This document shows, piece by piece, positions 1-11,232 of a stretch of 64,000 nt of DNA (position 1 is its first letter; each line of letters begins with the position of its first letter). Source of the stretch: Coffea arabica. Its lineage: Eukaryota; Streptophyta; Magnoliopsida; Gentianales; Rubiaceae. The notes beneath the pieces are model-generated. The model was not told where the DNA came from. It saw nothing but the letters and a program-made list of their open reading frames with translations, and made no database searches. The translations under genes were made by a program, and so were the position numbers. The DNA lies in the NCBI RefSeq assembly GCF_036785885.1, contig NC_092316.1, positions 50,105,001-50,169,000 of the forward strand, written 5' to 3'.

Positions 1-529
1 AAAATTCATATAACTCTTAGAAAAAATTTGTACTCGAAAAACTATCAAATTTGTTACCAACCTCAAGTGTTTAAGATGGCTCTGATACCATCTTTGCAAT
101 TTTTCTTTTTGCGCATAGCTATCTTCAAAATTTTTTTAGAGTTTTGCTCAGCCTTTCGTTTTGCCATTCTCCTCTCGACTACTTTTTTTGACTTTACTCG
201 TGGAAGAACTTTGCAAATTTAGTTTAAAAAGAGGATCCTAAAGAATCATTCAGAGTACTTTGAATTCATCTTGAGGATTGGATAGAAATTTGATAAGGGA
301 ATTATTTAGAATATTATAGAAACACACGAAAAGGATTTTTTATTTCAAGCTTTTCTTACAAACACCTTCTCTAATTTTCGAATGCCCCAACTGTTTGGGG
401 AAACTCCTACTTATAGAGAGACAAAACAACTCTTCAGAAAAGTAAGGGGCTGTTACTATTTGCACAGTAGCCTGCCCTTTACTATTTGCACAGTAACTTG
501 ACCTTTACTATTTCAATAGTAACTTGACA
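1..529 (-). mobile_element. LTR retroelement remnant, LTR copy 1 with primer-binding site
   Basis: On the minus strand an LTR spans 529 to 95 (TG...CA ends). It is followed by a four-base AAGA spacer and then the initiator tRNA-Met primer-binding sequence TGGTATCAGAGC at 90-79. Positions 1-78 would be the start of the internal region, which leaves the window. The same LTR recurs at 895-1375 (+) and 1433-3639 (-), with shared tracts such as gactatttgcacagtaac and the segment around atcattcagagtactttgaa. No coding domain of the element is inside the window, so its superfamily is unknown. Confidence 0.7.
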
Positions 530-894
530 TTTACGATGTGCAATGGGTTACTTAATTCACCATGTCTCTAAAGAGTATGCTTAATCCGATATATCAGAAT
601 TTATCTCAAAAATGAAGTCTCAAACATAGTTCACAATTTCTAAGAACTGTTGAACTTGTTTTCATGAAAGATTTCTTCAGAAAAATGTTGACTCGAATCA
701 CATCAAAGGTGTGCCAACAAAAGAAGAAACAAAAGAGCCCATAAAAACTGGATAGAAAGAATGAATATTACAGATCCAAACAGTACTCCTTTAGATACAC
801 CAGATTCCTCAGACTAATGGGCAAAAGATGTCTGCTTTGTTTGCTTTATTTTCAATAATGATCAGATAGGTGTGCCAATGGCCAGTTGTAAATC
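530..894. other. no gene seen between two LTR copies
   Basis: AT-rich single-copy-looking DNA between LTR copies 1 and 2. No ORF with recognisable similarity and no element ends were seen. Confidence 0.5.
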
Positions 895-1375
895 TGTAAG
901 AGTCAAGTTGCTATTAAAATAGTAAAGGACAAGTTACTATTGAAATAATAAAGGTCATGTTACTGTGCAAATAGTCAAAGTCTGGCTACTGTGCAAATAG
1001 TAAGGGTTAGGTTACCATGTACCCCTTACTTTTTTGAAGAGTCGTTTTGTTTCTCTATAAGTAGGAGTTTCCCTAGATAGCTGGGGCATCTGAAAATTAG
1101 AGAAGGAGTCTATAAGAAAAGTTTGAAATAAAAAACCCTTTTCGTGTGTTTCTATAATGTTCTAAATAATTCCCTTATCAAATTTCTGTCCAATCCTCAC
1201 GACGAATTCAAAGTACTCTGAATGATTCTTTAGGATCCTCTTTTTAAACTAAAATTCTGCAAAATTCTTCCACGAGTAGAGTAAAGTCGAAGAAAGTAGC
1301 CGAGAGAAGAAGGGTGAAATGAAAGGCTAAGCAAAAAAATTTTGAAGATAGCTGTGCACAAAAAGAAGAACCACA
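895..1375 (+). mobile_element. LTR copy 2 (plus orientation)
   Basis: Reverse-complement relative of LTR copy 1. It ends in ...ccaca, then AAGA, then the primer-binding site TGGTATCAGAGC at 1380-1391. The 5' boundary is approximate (895-902). Instead of element-internal sequence, the primer site runs into sequence matching tRNA-iMet and then into an inverted LTR, so this copy is not the 5' end of an intact element. Confidence 0.65.
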
Positions 1376-1379
1376 AAGA

Positions 1380-1428
1380 TGGTATCAGAGCTAGGTTTCG
1401 ATCCTGGGACCTATGGGTTCTGATACCA
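1380..1428 (-). other. tRNA-iMet primer-derived junction between head-to-head LTRs
   Basis: Read on the minus strand, 1419-1380 matches 38 of 40 bases of the 3' part of plant initiator tRNA-Met, from the two A residues after the CAU anticodon to the terminal CCA. The T arm is clear (ccagg-atcgaaa-cctag), and the AUCGAAA loop is characteristic of eukaryotic initiator tRNA. The acceptor half and CCA are the usual primer-binding site. The 5' half of the tRNA, including the anticodon, is absent, so this is not a tRNA gene. At 1420-1428 an inverted nine-base stub of the primer site leads into LTR copy 3. The tRNA sequence compared is from general knowledge. Confidence 0.8.
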
Positions 1429-1432
1429 TCTT

Positions 1433-3639
1433 TGCGGTTCTTCTTTTTGCGTACAGCTATCTTCAAAATTTTTTCAGAGTTTTGCTCAGCCTTTCTTTTC
1501 GCCATTCTCCCCTCGACTACTTTTGTTGGCTTTACTCTACTCATGGAAGAACTTTGCAGAAGTTTAGTTTAAAAAGATGATCCTAAAGAATCATTCAGAG
1601 TACTTTGAATTCGTCTTGAGGATTAAATAGAAATTTGATAAGGAAATTATTTAGAACATTATAGAAACATGACGGGTATTTTACATATACGTACAAGTTA
1701 AAAAACAAAATTACACCCGTTCACTGCAAGTATACAGGTGAACTAGTAGTTTAGGGTATATCGGGTCAATCCCACAGGGAAGAGTGAACAATTACCGGTA
1801 TTATTAAAGCTTCTCTATTATTTAGACTATCAATGAATTATAACAAATTTATCCTATTGAAATTATACAAAATAACAAATAAAAACTCCTTAGGTTGTGG
1901 TATCCCTAACTACTCATGCAAGTGCTATATTTGGATCATTGAGTACTACATCTAGGCTAGTTATGGTGTAATTTCCTTAAACATGTGAAACCTACTTTCG
2001 TAGTGAATCAACTATACTCATAACTAATTCATACCTATTTTCATGGTTATGAAATTAGCTACTAGTTCATTTCTTCAATGAAATTACATGAAATGAATCA
2101 CTAAAAACCACATAGGTGCACCTCTACTTTCGTGAGTGTACTCCCTATGTTTAGCACTTCTTGAACTAGTGTTAAATCTTAATTTTCATTGCAGAAACAA
2201 CACCTTAGATAATCACAATCAATGGTACCAGATTAATCATGATTTAAAGAGCCAAAGTGCTAAATAACTTGCTCAAATCATAGCAATCAAATAACCAAAT
2301 AATAAACACTAACAATTATAGAAAGTTCAACCAAACCCAAGGCATAAACTTTAGAGACACATATTGAACACAAAATCCAGAACTTGTATATTAACTAAAC
2401 TTGGAATCAAGTACAAAAGATAAAGAGTTTGGAAGGAATGTAACCCTTGTCACATGAGTTCATCTCCTTGCCTTCTTCATCCTCCATCTTCTTCTTCATC
2501 TAGCTAATAAACAAGAATGGATAACACTCTACTCTATACTAACCTATTGCTACTACTCAGAAAATGCAAGAGCTACATCTCTGCACTCCAAATTTCTCCC
2601 GTATGTCTCGCCATTCCTTCTATCTTGCAAGATTTTTGCTATATAAAGATGAAAGATTGGTCAAAACTTGAGGTTTACACCTCCCTTTTACAGCGGGGAA
2701 TGTTTCTCACATGTCTAGCATCACATGTGAATTGGTGGAGGTGAAGTTGAGTTTTACACGTACATAGCAGTCTTTTCTGACCATAATCCGGCCAGAAATC
2801 CGGCCACAAATCCTGCCAAATTCCGGCCGGATTGCTACAGTGACCATTTGGTCACTTCTGGTTCAATTTTCAGCTATGCTCCGATTTTGCATCAACTTCC
2901 ACTGAACTTTTCTTGATGATAAAAGCTGATTTAGCTCTTGACCAAAACATGAAACTTGTAGCCCTTTGAGTTATCTTTCCAATGCATCAAGAATCATATC
3001 ATTTGGATTTGTGTGGGCTAAGAAATGACCGAAATACCCTTGCCTGCTCATTGCCTTGTTTCAGCTTCGACCGATAGAAATTAGCTACTGTAATTCAGTT
3101 TTTTGACTTTGAAAACCTTCAAACTGGATTCAGATGTCTTCACCAAAGTTGTAGATCTATCTCTTATCTTCAAATTGGTTCAAGAATCATCTCAATCCGA
3201 TCACTGTAACTCAAGTTATAGCCGAAATACGAAAATGTGTCAAAACTGTCAAAATACACAAAATCCCAATAAAAAGTGATAAAAACCTCATTTAATCACT
3301 TAAAAGCATTTTTCACCAATTATAGCTAAAATGATTCATTTTCTTCCAATAATATAACTAAAGTGACTAAAAATAATATAAAATATCATACAATTATTAC
3401 GTAAATTATTCACTTATCAAAACACACGAAAAAGATTTTTAATTTCAAACTTTTCTTATAGATACCTTCTCTAATTTTCAGATGCCCCAACTGTCTAGGG
3501 AAACTCTTACTTATAGAGAAACAAAACGACTCTTCAAAAAAGTAAGGGGTACATAATAACCTAACCCTTACTATTTGCACAGTAGCCTGACTTTGACTAT
3601 TTGCACAGTAACTTGACCTTTATTATTTCAATAGTGACA
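1433..3639 (-). mobile_element. LTR copy 3 (minus orientation), interrupted
   Basis: Third copy of the LTR, facing copy 2 head to head. Its parts are 1433-1669 and 3420-3639; a solo LTR of another family lies between. Outer end ...atagtgaca at 3639, directly followed by the Sec24-like fragment. No 5-bp duplication was found around the head-to-head pair. Confidence 0.65.
1670..3419 (-). mobile_element. solo LTR, Athila/Tat-like Ty3/gypsy
   Basis: A 1750-bp sequence with TG...CA ends is flanked by a perfect 5-bp duplication AAACA (1665-1669 and 3420-3424). On the minus strand it starts TGATAAGTG and near its end carries a ccctgtgggattgacc-type tract, as in Athila/Tat-class LTRs. No internal region is present, so it is a solo LTR left by LTR-LTR recombination. 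The short ORF at 2517-2744 is not considered a gene. Confidence 0.75.
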
Positions 3640-3642
3640 CAT

Positions 3643-4445
3643 GCAATATGCTCATGCTTGGATACTTTGCCGGATTTCCCTAGGACACAAATTGGTTTTA
3701 TGACCTTTAACAGCAGAATACACTTTTACAATATGAAGGTAAGACTTTTTTCTCTCTCTCTTCTATTGCTGAAAATAAAACAGAATTTCTCCTTTGACAG
3801 TTCAATATCCATACTTCTCAATGACCTCTGTGATTTTCTGCTTTAGTCATCCTTGATGCAACGTCAAATGTTGGTGGTCTTAGACTTAGATGACGCGTTT
3901 GTTCTATTACCGTATGATCTCCTTGCCAACTTGTTTGAATCAAGAACTATGGTGGATGCTTTCTTAGATGGCTTGCCGTCAATGTTTGAGAATACTTCAC
4001 ACGCGGAATCTGCTTTTTGTCCAGCAGTCAAGGTAGCCACTATGGTCATGGTATATCAGTAGACAAGAATGCTCTTTGTACTCTTACTTTTGTCATCCTT
4101 GAATAATAATCTAGTATCTATCACTTTTCAATTATTTATTTTCTTATCTCTCGCTAAATTATTTCTATGCAGATGAGTTGTAAGATGCCTTGTTTGTTGT
4201 TTTGTAGAGTCAAATAAATGAAAACTTGATGATTTTCTATAATACATTGCCATCACTGGGCGTTTGGTAGGATGAAGTTGCGGCATGATGATCATCATGT
4301 GTATGGAACAGATAAATAGCATGTATTAAGACTACCAGAAGATCCATTCTATGGAAAGATGGTTGCTGAACTGACAGAAAACTAGATAGCTGTTGATGTT
4401 TATGTTTTCAGTGGCAAATAGGCTAACATAGCTTCTCTAGGTTTG
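3643..4445 (+). pseudogene. Sec24-like COPII coat protein gene fragment
   Basis: Three exon-like blocks translate to trunk-domain sequence of Sec24, the cargo-binding subunit of the COPII vesicle coat at the ER. Block 1 (about 3645-3738) contains FPRTQIGF and HFYNMK and ends at a gtaag donor. Block 2 (3847-4050) contains LVVLDLDDAFVLLPYDLL and LDGLPSMF, also before a gt donor. Block 3 (about 4228-4442) contains LPEDPFYGKMVAEL and IAVDVYVFSGK. Block 3 has at least three in-frame TAG codons (in GTD-K-stop, TEN-stop and SGK-stop contexts) and a frameshift near 4265. Both N- and C-terminal parts of the gene are missing, and the 5' edge abuts the LTR at 3639. Assignment is by recognition of the family. 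Confidence 0.75.
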
Positions 4446-5169
4446 CGCTAATGATATTAACCATTGGCTCTCGGTGAAAAATTCGTTTCTTTATTATATA
4501 CAATGGGTTTTTTTCTTTTTTCCCTTGTCATGTTTTGGATTGTGATCCTTATAGTTTCAAAACCCAAGCATATTTACAGGAACTCATTCAGAATATGAAC
4601 TACGCATGGACTGTCTCAGCAGTCCATTTATTTTTTTGAAAAAATGAAATATTGTGACTTTTAATAAATTAATCATGGGTTAAAAGTAGTCCTTCAACTA
4701 ATGAGGAGGTCAAATAAATTTTTGTATTGCATAATAGCTGTCTTTCTGGTTGACGTCTAAGAAGCATGTAATAGTTATTCTGACATCCCCCTTACGGTGT
4801 TTGTCGACGTCTATGCTGGAATTTACCAAATACATATAGCCTAAAATTTTCTGTGCAATGCTTGGTATCAAGCTTAAATAAATGGCGTTTTTCCTATTAA
4901 ACTTTTATTAGAAGAGTGCGTCTATCTACCATTATGTTGAATGTATAGGATACTTGGAGTCACAATAATATTGAGCTTTTACAGTAAATGTAGGTACTCT
5001 ATCAAAATATACTGGTGGACAGGTATATAATTATCGAAATTTCCAGTCTGCTTGTCAGGGAGAGAAATTGAGGCATTAACTAAGAATAGATCTTTCAAGA
5101 GAAACTGCCTGGGAAGGGTTGATGCGTCTTAGATGCAGAAGAGGCAAGTAATTGTGGATTTATGTTATA
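4446..5169 (+). other. no gene seen
   Basis: AT-rich DNA between two plus-strand pseudogenes. No further Sec24 exon was recognised, and no transposon ends. Confidence 0.4.
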
Positions 5170-7800
5170 TCCCCATAATCTGTGAAATTTTCCCTAGATT
5201 ATCCAAGTGGAGACTTCTTGTTTCCAAGCTGTTTTCTAGGCTTGGAGTCATTAGAGGAAGTGACAGTTTCAATTCCTTGGACGATTGAAGTTTATCTAGT
5301 TACTTCATTCAGAAACCTATACATCTTTTGTCTCACCAGAATGAAGTTTGAGAAAATGAATTATCCTCACTCGACCGAACTGTTCTTCAGCTTCCCAGCC
5401 TTGCATACATTTTGCATCCGCCCTTGCACCTGGATAGGTATAAATGTCATTAAGATCGAAACTCCTTATCTTTCAATCTTTGAGATATCCCGGTGCAAGT
5501 ATGGGAAAGGAGATGAGCTGTGAAATCCAGCTCTTGGAAGGAGCCCGCATCTCACATATGTGAAATGGGCTAGTGAAGATTTCCTGGAAAACTTCATTCT
5601 GCCAAGCCCTTCATCAGTTTCTAAAGCGGTACTTGACCATTTTATTGGACTCGAAGATTTCTGGGTAGCTGGAATTGGAGCTGTGAAGCTTTTGATACAA
5701 GTATCTAATATCACCCGTCTTGAGCTTCCCATTGACATAGTTGAGGTAATTTATTATCTTTACTTGGATCAATGAGGCTTTAGATTTCTTTAAATGAGAC
5801 AGTATCTCAGCATTAATGCATCTTTTAGTTTCAAAAATTTGAATGCAAACTTGGGAATTTTTACTTTAACTCATTAGACCAGTAACCTTAATAACAAATT
5901 AACAACAAAAAAAGAAAATATGTACATTCATCGCATAATTTCAATTGTATAGAGATACAAATTATACTAATTACATCTCCTATCGATAATGCTTATTTAA
6001 TTAATATTGTTCAGTTTATAATACTTCTCTTCTCTTGAATAATGTAGCTATTTTGGAACATCTACATATAATGATGCTTGTGTGTCATTTAATTTTGTGA
6101 AGGCACTGGACCGATCTGGAACAATGCTTTACATCCCCATGCTTAATCAGGTTATCTATCGAAAATTGGATTCACGTTATTCGAGCAGTATCAGAGTTCT
6201 GATGAGTTTGCTAAGAAAGACACCAAATCTGTTGTTTTTGGACATAGATGTAATCAGACTCCAAATCCCTTCTCTACATTCCTTTATGTTATTCTTTAAC
6301 TAGGAAAAATTTTCCTCACTATCTAATACACATTGCTCTTGCTACCAATTAATCTTCTTGGCTTCCTATTCTAAATTGTGATTATGAATTGATAGGGAGA
6401 TTGCCTCCGTGTGTTATATGTCGCCTTAGAAAAATTTATCTCACCTATTGTTATGGGGCTGCAATATGGTTTTATTTGATGAAACTTCTACTTCAAAATG
6501 GGCATGTTCTTCAGCTGATGAGTGTCCATCTTCCTAAACTTTCAATAGAAGCGGCAATTTGGATTGAAATCCATTTATCCATCCATATAATCCATAATTA
6601 AATGGATAATGGATTATCCATTTATAGTATTGGTTTTAAAGGGTTGATCAAAGTAAAACCATTAAATTAAATGGATTTATATGGATTATCCACTAAAACC
6701 ATATATATCCATTTACTTAAAAACCAAATAAAAGAGAGGGAAAGGAAATGACTAAAAAAGGAGCCATCCTAAAATTGCAATTGGGGTGTGAAAATTTTGC
6801 TTACATGAACTAGTAACTAGAACAAGAAAAATATAGTTATTCATTTAAATGCATTTTTGAATAAGGTGAGTTACTAGTTTATTTTAATTCTTCACTTAGT
6901 GAAATCTAATTCATTTGCTAAGAAAGTGGGTCAACATCAGACCATGAGAGGATTTTGAATTAGGAGGGGTAAATTTGATCATTTTCTTTTTGGTAACAAA
7001 CACATTAATAAGTTTACAAATCGGTTAATTAATCCACTTGAATCATATATCTATGAACTTTTACTTGTTCTAAGATCTCTCTTATTTTTTAAAGTACAAC
7101 AGAAAACTGGTATCTGTTTTTGGACTTAATTAATTGAGAGGGAAATGCCGAATTTGAGATAAATTTAAATGCAGTCAAGGCTAAAAGTAGAAGATAATAT
7201 GGGCCATAATTAAATTCCATGGATGCCGAATTTGTAGATATCCTACGCACGGTCTATGCAGGACTTCTATTGTTTGGACTAGTTTGCAATATATGGCTAC
7301 TCTGTAATATGTAATATATATATATACATATATAATAATAAAAATAAAAAAAATAATAATAATAATTTCAGATGGTTTTTTAGTGAAATGAAGGTTCATT
7401 TTGCTTGAATTTAGATCCGTGGTATTTTGTGGCTTGAATTTACAAGAAATGGTAATACAAAAAAAAAGTAACAAAAATATTTAAATGGATTATAAATGGA
7501 TAATTGGTTTTTATTTAATCCATTTAGATCCATCCATTTAGATCCATTTATTAAATGGATCTAAATGGATTGGATAAATTCTATCCACCATCCATTAAGT
7601 CAAAACCAATTATGAACCATTTATCCATATTGCCACCTCTAACTTTCAAGATGTGCCAAGACTAAGATCACGCTGGAGTTGCTCATGGCACCCCGAGCAT
7701 CTCCATATGTATTCACACAGGTCTCACAGATGATGATGTTTTCATTCATGATGTTTGTAATCGACAGCAATTCTACCAATCTGACTCCTTTTTTAGGTGT
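5170..7800 (+). pseudogene. F-box/LRR/FBD-type gene remnant split by a MITE
   Basis: An exon-like block from about 5176 reads as leucine-rich sequence (LDYPSGDFLFPS, GLESLEEVTVSIPW, FPALHTFCIR). An in-frame TGA at 5521-5523 breaks it, after which the same frame continues (VKWASEDFLENFILP, LDHFIGLEDFWV) to a gt donor after IDIVE at about 5745. A second block (about 6100-6248) has SIRVLMSLLRKTPNLLFLDI. A third from 6393 has CRLRKIYLTYCYG and LLLQNGHVLQLM; it is split at 6546 by an hAT-type MITE and resumes at 7642. The pattern resembles the C-terminal LRR plus FBD-like region of plant F-box proteins, which select substrates for SCF ubiquitin ligases. No F-box domain is visible upstream, so this is a truncated, dead copy. 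Confidence 0.6.
6546..7641. mobile_element. hAT-type non-autonomous element (1.1 kb)
   Basis: Perfect 8-bp target duplication ACTTTCAA (6538-6545 and 7642-7649) around a 1096-bp element with imperfect inverted ends: tagaagcggcaat on the left and the reverse of tagaggtggcaat on the right. Subterminal regions are rich in repeated AAATGGAT motifs on both sides. No transposase ORF; the ORF at 7181-7474 (-) is low-complexity and AT-rich. Confidence 0.85.
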
Positions 7801-8656
7801 TTTGTCTTCTTTTGAACTACTGTGTTCTTCATAAATATATATAAATATTTCTCTTGTTTGTGTGAGGATTTGAACGTAAACTTCAAGATCGGGTTTTGTT
7901 AGTTAATGTAGTATTATTGTTTGTGAGAACAAATATATTGACAAGTCGATTATCAGCATATCCTATACAGAAGTAGGTGGTGACTTGAGCTACTTAATAG
8001 GTAAAAATTCTAATGGAGTATTTATACTTTGTACATGATTTACGCATCAAGCAAAAAGTAAGGTTAACAAGGGAAATTTTATGCGGTTGGAGAGTAGCTT
8101 ATTTAATCTTCCAACTTGACTATCATATTCTTCTCTTGATTAATATCATAATTATGTGTTTAGTTTTATTATTATTTTTTATGTAGCATGGATTATCCTT
8201 CTTGTTAACTAAACAAACCCAAGTAGTAATATTTTACTTGGATTTTGCAAGTCTCTTGCTCAAAAAAAAGCTTTCATATATTGAAACTCTAAGGCTTTCA
8301 AAATCATGTTTTTTCCTCATTATTCTTGATTTCAAAGTTTCTCGTTAACAAACTCCAAGGTGAATTCGTTGCTTGTGCTACAATCAGAACCAAATGTGGA
8401 ACTAGGGATTCTAATGGTCTTAACAGATCAAAAGTTAAAAACCAAGAACCAAATCAGGACAGGGACACGCATCTAATTCCACCTTATCGAATGCAATTTG
8501 AATATGATTAGATTGAAGTAGTAACAAACAACAGAATACAAATAAATAAATAAATAAATACACGACTGCAAAATCACTGGCCAATTAGTTCAGTCAGGGT
8601 TTTGCTGCAGAATACTTCAAGATGCATTCATAAGTTTAGTCAACATGCAGCAGCGA
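7801..8656. other. no gene seen
   Basis: AT-rich sequence. A 61-codon ORF at 8326-8511 (+) shows no recognisable domain and lies next to simple (aaat)n repeats near 8545. Confidence 0.4.
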
Positions 8657-8664
8657 TAAAAATA

Positions 8665-9115
8665 AGGATAAAATACCCAAAAACTCCTTGTGATTTGCTA
8701 AATATTCAATTTAACCCCCTCTAGTTTGAAAACCTACACTATAACCCCCTGTGGTTTCAACTAAATTGAAATTGGACGGAAAGCATATAATCTAACGGTT
8801 ATACGTGAAATATCAATATTGCTCTTATATAAATAAATTCTCTATGATTTATTGAATGTTTAATTTAACTTCCTCTGATTTGAAAAATTACACTATGACT
8901 CCCTACGATTTCGACTAAATTGAAAATTGAATGAAAAGCATCTCACGTATAATAGGGGCAATATTGACATTTCACACACATTCGTTAGATTTGATACTTT
9001 CTATCCAATTTCAATTTAGTCAAAATCACAGGGAGTTATAGTGTAGGTTTTCAAATCAGAAGGAGTTAAATTGAATATTTGTCAAACCACAGGGAGTTTT
9101 TTGGTATTTTACCCT
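8665..9115. mobile_element. foldback MITE (about 450 bp)
   Basis: Inverted ends aggataaaatacc (left) and ggtattttaccct (right) pair with one mismatch, and long subterminal inverted similarity follows (tracts such as accccctgtggtttcaact against the complementary cacagggagttatagtgtagg). Flanked by a 7-8 bp A-rich duplication AAAAATA(A). No ORF. Duplication length is compatible with hAT-type transposition, but the A-rich site makes the exact boundary ambiguous. Confidence 0.75.
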
Positions 9116-9123
9116 AAAAATAA

Positions 9124-9977
9124 ACCTTAAAGATGAGGAGGGGAGAATGGTAGAGACTCAGTAACAATGCAGATCTAAAGTCAAATTGTCTTTTAAAAGA
9201 TTAACCAACATTCTCATCATCACTGAGACGAACGTGGAAATAACCAAAAAATAATGGAAAAACCGGCCCCAGCATGGCTAAAGAGTCCAAGACACTAGTT
9301 TTCTCAATACATATTAGGACTAAATTTGATTACACACAAGCTGTAAGAAACTAAGTTTGGGCTCTCCAGTTCGTTGTTGTTAATCATGAAACTTCGTGAC
9401 CGCCGTAGCTTCAGTTAGGGAATTTATCGAAAGATATGCATCTAGGCATTGTTTACACTACCCCAATAATTTCTGAAAGTACAAATTTTGTCATTGTATC
9501 TCATAGCTATCCAGCAAAGTGTATACTATTAGATGGCAATACAAATTAAAATAATAATGCAGTAAAATAGTAATAACAACAATAATAAATTCAACATATA
9601 TGCGCTTAAATTTTTCCAATACTTCCACCATCACAAGAAATAACGATTATCAATTGGATGAAGAGAGTACAATAAATCTGAATTATCGATCGAAAATTTT
9701 TTTTCGTTATGCGAATTGCTCTAGTGATTATATACTAACGAGCTCCCACTGTAGTATCATTTGGACCAATATTGAATATGCAAGTTGCACAATTTCACGC
9801 TTTTGCAATTTCAAATGAATTAAATTTCATGGCGTTAAACGGTAAAAACCACCGTTAAGCCAGGAAATGCAGACTGTCGACTGGGGCTGGTTGCTAGTGG
9901 ATCTTTATCCCTCCATAGCAAAACCGCCATTCTCTCCTTTCTGTTTCTCCTTTAGCCAGTTTCTTCCATTTTTTTTT
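9124..9977. other. no gene seen
   Basis: AT-rich intergenic DNA. Short ORFs at 9600-9818 and 9867-10067 have no recognisable family; the second runs into the inverted repeat that follows. Confidence 0.4.
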
Positions 9978-10188
9978 CACTTGGGATCCTCGGTGACATG
10001 TTTTCTATGCCAACCCAATGCCACCAATAGTATTGCGCCAAGTGTCATGTTATTATTTACACTTTAATTTTCTAATAATTCAATTTGGCTTGGTTTAACA
10101 CAAGTATAAATAATAACATGACACTTGGCACAACACTAGTGGTGGCATTGGATTGACATAGAAAATATGTCACCGAGGATCTCAAGTG
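9978..10188. repeat. imperfect long palindrome (foldback MITE-like)
   Basis: The arm from 9978 (cacttgggatcctcggtgac) is inverted at the other end (gtcaccgaggatctcaagtg, ending 10188). The arms stay complementary almost to the centre near 10083, including tgtcatgttattattt against its complement. Flanks are T-rich on both sides, so a target duplication cannot be called. Confidence 0.75.
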
Positions 10189-10539
10189 TTTTTTTTTTGG
10201 GTAAATCTTATACAAGGTGTGGGATGTCAGCCCGTTATTTTATTAAAATACTTGAAAAAAAGGAACGGAGGGGGTAAATACCTAACCTCCCTTACATGGA
10301 CACGAGTGAACAGGAACATTAAATGAAATGAATTCCTGCCAAACTAGAGTTATCTAAATTGACTAAAGCTTTTGGGTGTGGAGGTAGCCAGTTTTATCCA
10401 TTTTGTTTCTCACTTAGGCACTTCTCTCCTTTTTTGTTTCTGCTTTAGGCATTTCTCTCTTTGAAACCTCTTTGTTGCATGAGGCATGTTGGATGTCTCG
10501 AATTCTCTGAGCAAGCGAAACAATCTTACATATCCTGAA
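10189..10539. other. flank of the copia insertion, possible exon remnant on minus strand
   Basis: No element ends. On the minus strand, 10539-10370 is open in the frame that joins, across the copia target site, to the ORF at 16263-16103. Nothing in it is recognisable. Confidence 0.3.
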
Positions 10540-10544
10540 GAATG

Positions 10545-11218
10545 TGTTGGAGAAATCGGGTATTTTCCCACTCAAAATTACAACTAGTGATTAAACCGAT
10601 TCAGTAATTCCCAGGAAAGATCGTCAAAACAATCTCCTTAAACAGAATTACCATTCCAAGTAAATTCCCAGGAAAGGCTGGAGGGGTCACAAGCGGTCCC
10701 ACTTAAAACCCAGTCTCCTAGACAGAACTTACGTGCACGGTGTATTATCACAACTATACCCGTGTATACACGAATAAGAAAATACACCCAAGAGAATCGT
10801 ATAATGCACTATAAATAAACCCGACAAATATAGACAAATATATTGAATACTATATTACAATAGAAAAGAAACTACTAAATAAATGCGGAACAAATAAAAG
10901 AGATATGGAAAGAACGCACCCGAAAAATTGATAACGGAGTTCGGCCAATTTTGCCTACTCTCCGAGCACCACTCAAGCAGCCTGCTTTTATAATTTAGGA
11001 GAGAAGAAAAAATACAAAGAATTACAAAATCCTTGTGGGTAATTCTTTGTTGTTCTTGGTCACTCAATTGGAAAGACTTGAGAGCTATTTATAGCTCTCA
11101 AGCTAAGTTTCTTCCAATAACCCAACCGATGTGGGATTAAATTGTGCCAAAGAGAAGTCAACAATGTTGGCTTCCAAATTCAAGAATTGAGGCTGCCAAC
11201 ATTTGTTGAAATTTAACA
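10545..11218 (-). repeat. copia 3' LTR
   Basis: 674 bp, starts tgttggagaaat on the plus strand and ends aaatttaaca. Same length as the other LTR, with no indel. The ORF at 10855-11067 (-) is repeated at 15739-15951 only because it lies in the LTR. Confidence 0.92.
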
Positions 11219-11232
11219 AATCTCCACCTTGG
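11219..11232 (-). other. copia polypurine tract
   Basis: Immediately inside the 3' LTR, the minus strand reads a purine-rich CCAAGGTGGAGATT just before the LTR's TG, the position where plus-strand DNA synthesis is primed. Confidence 0.7.

Noticed and set aside
1380..1428. Initiator tRNA-Met gene
   Set aside because: Only the 3' 40 bases are present; the D arm, anticodon and 5' acceptor strand are missing, and the sequence is embedded between LTR ends.
10855..11067. 70-codon ORF present twice (also at 15739-15951)
   Set aside because: Both copies lie inside the copia LTRs and are duplicated only because the LTR is.
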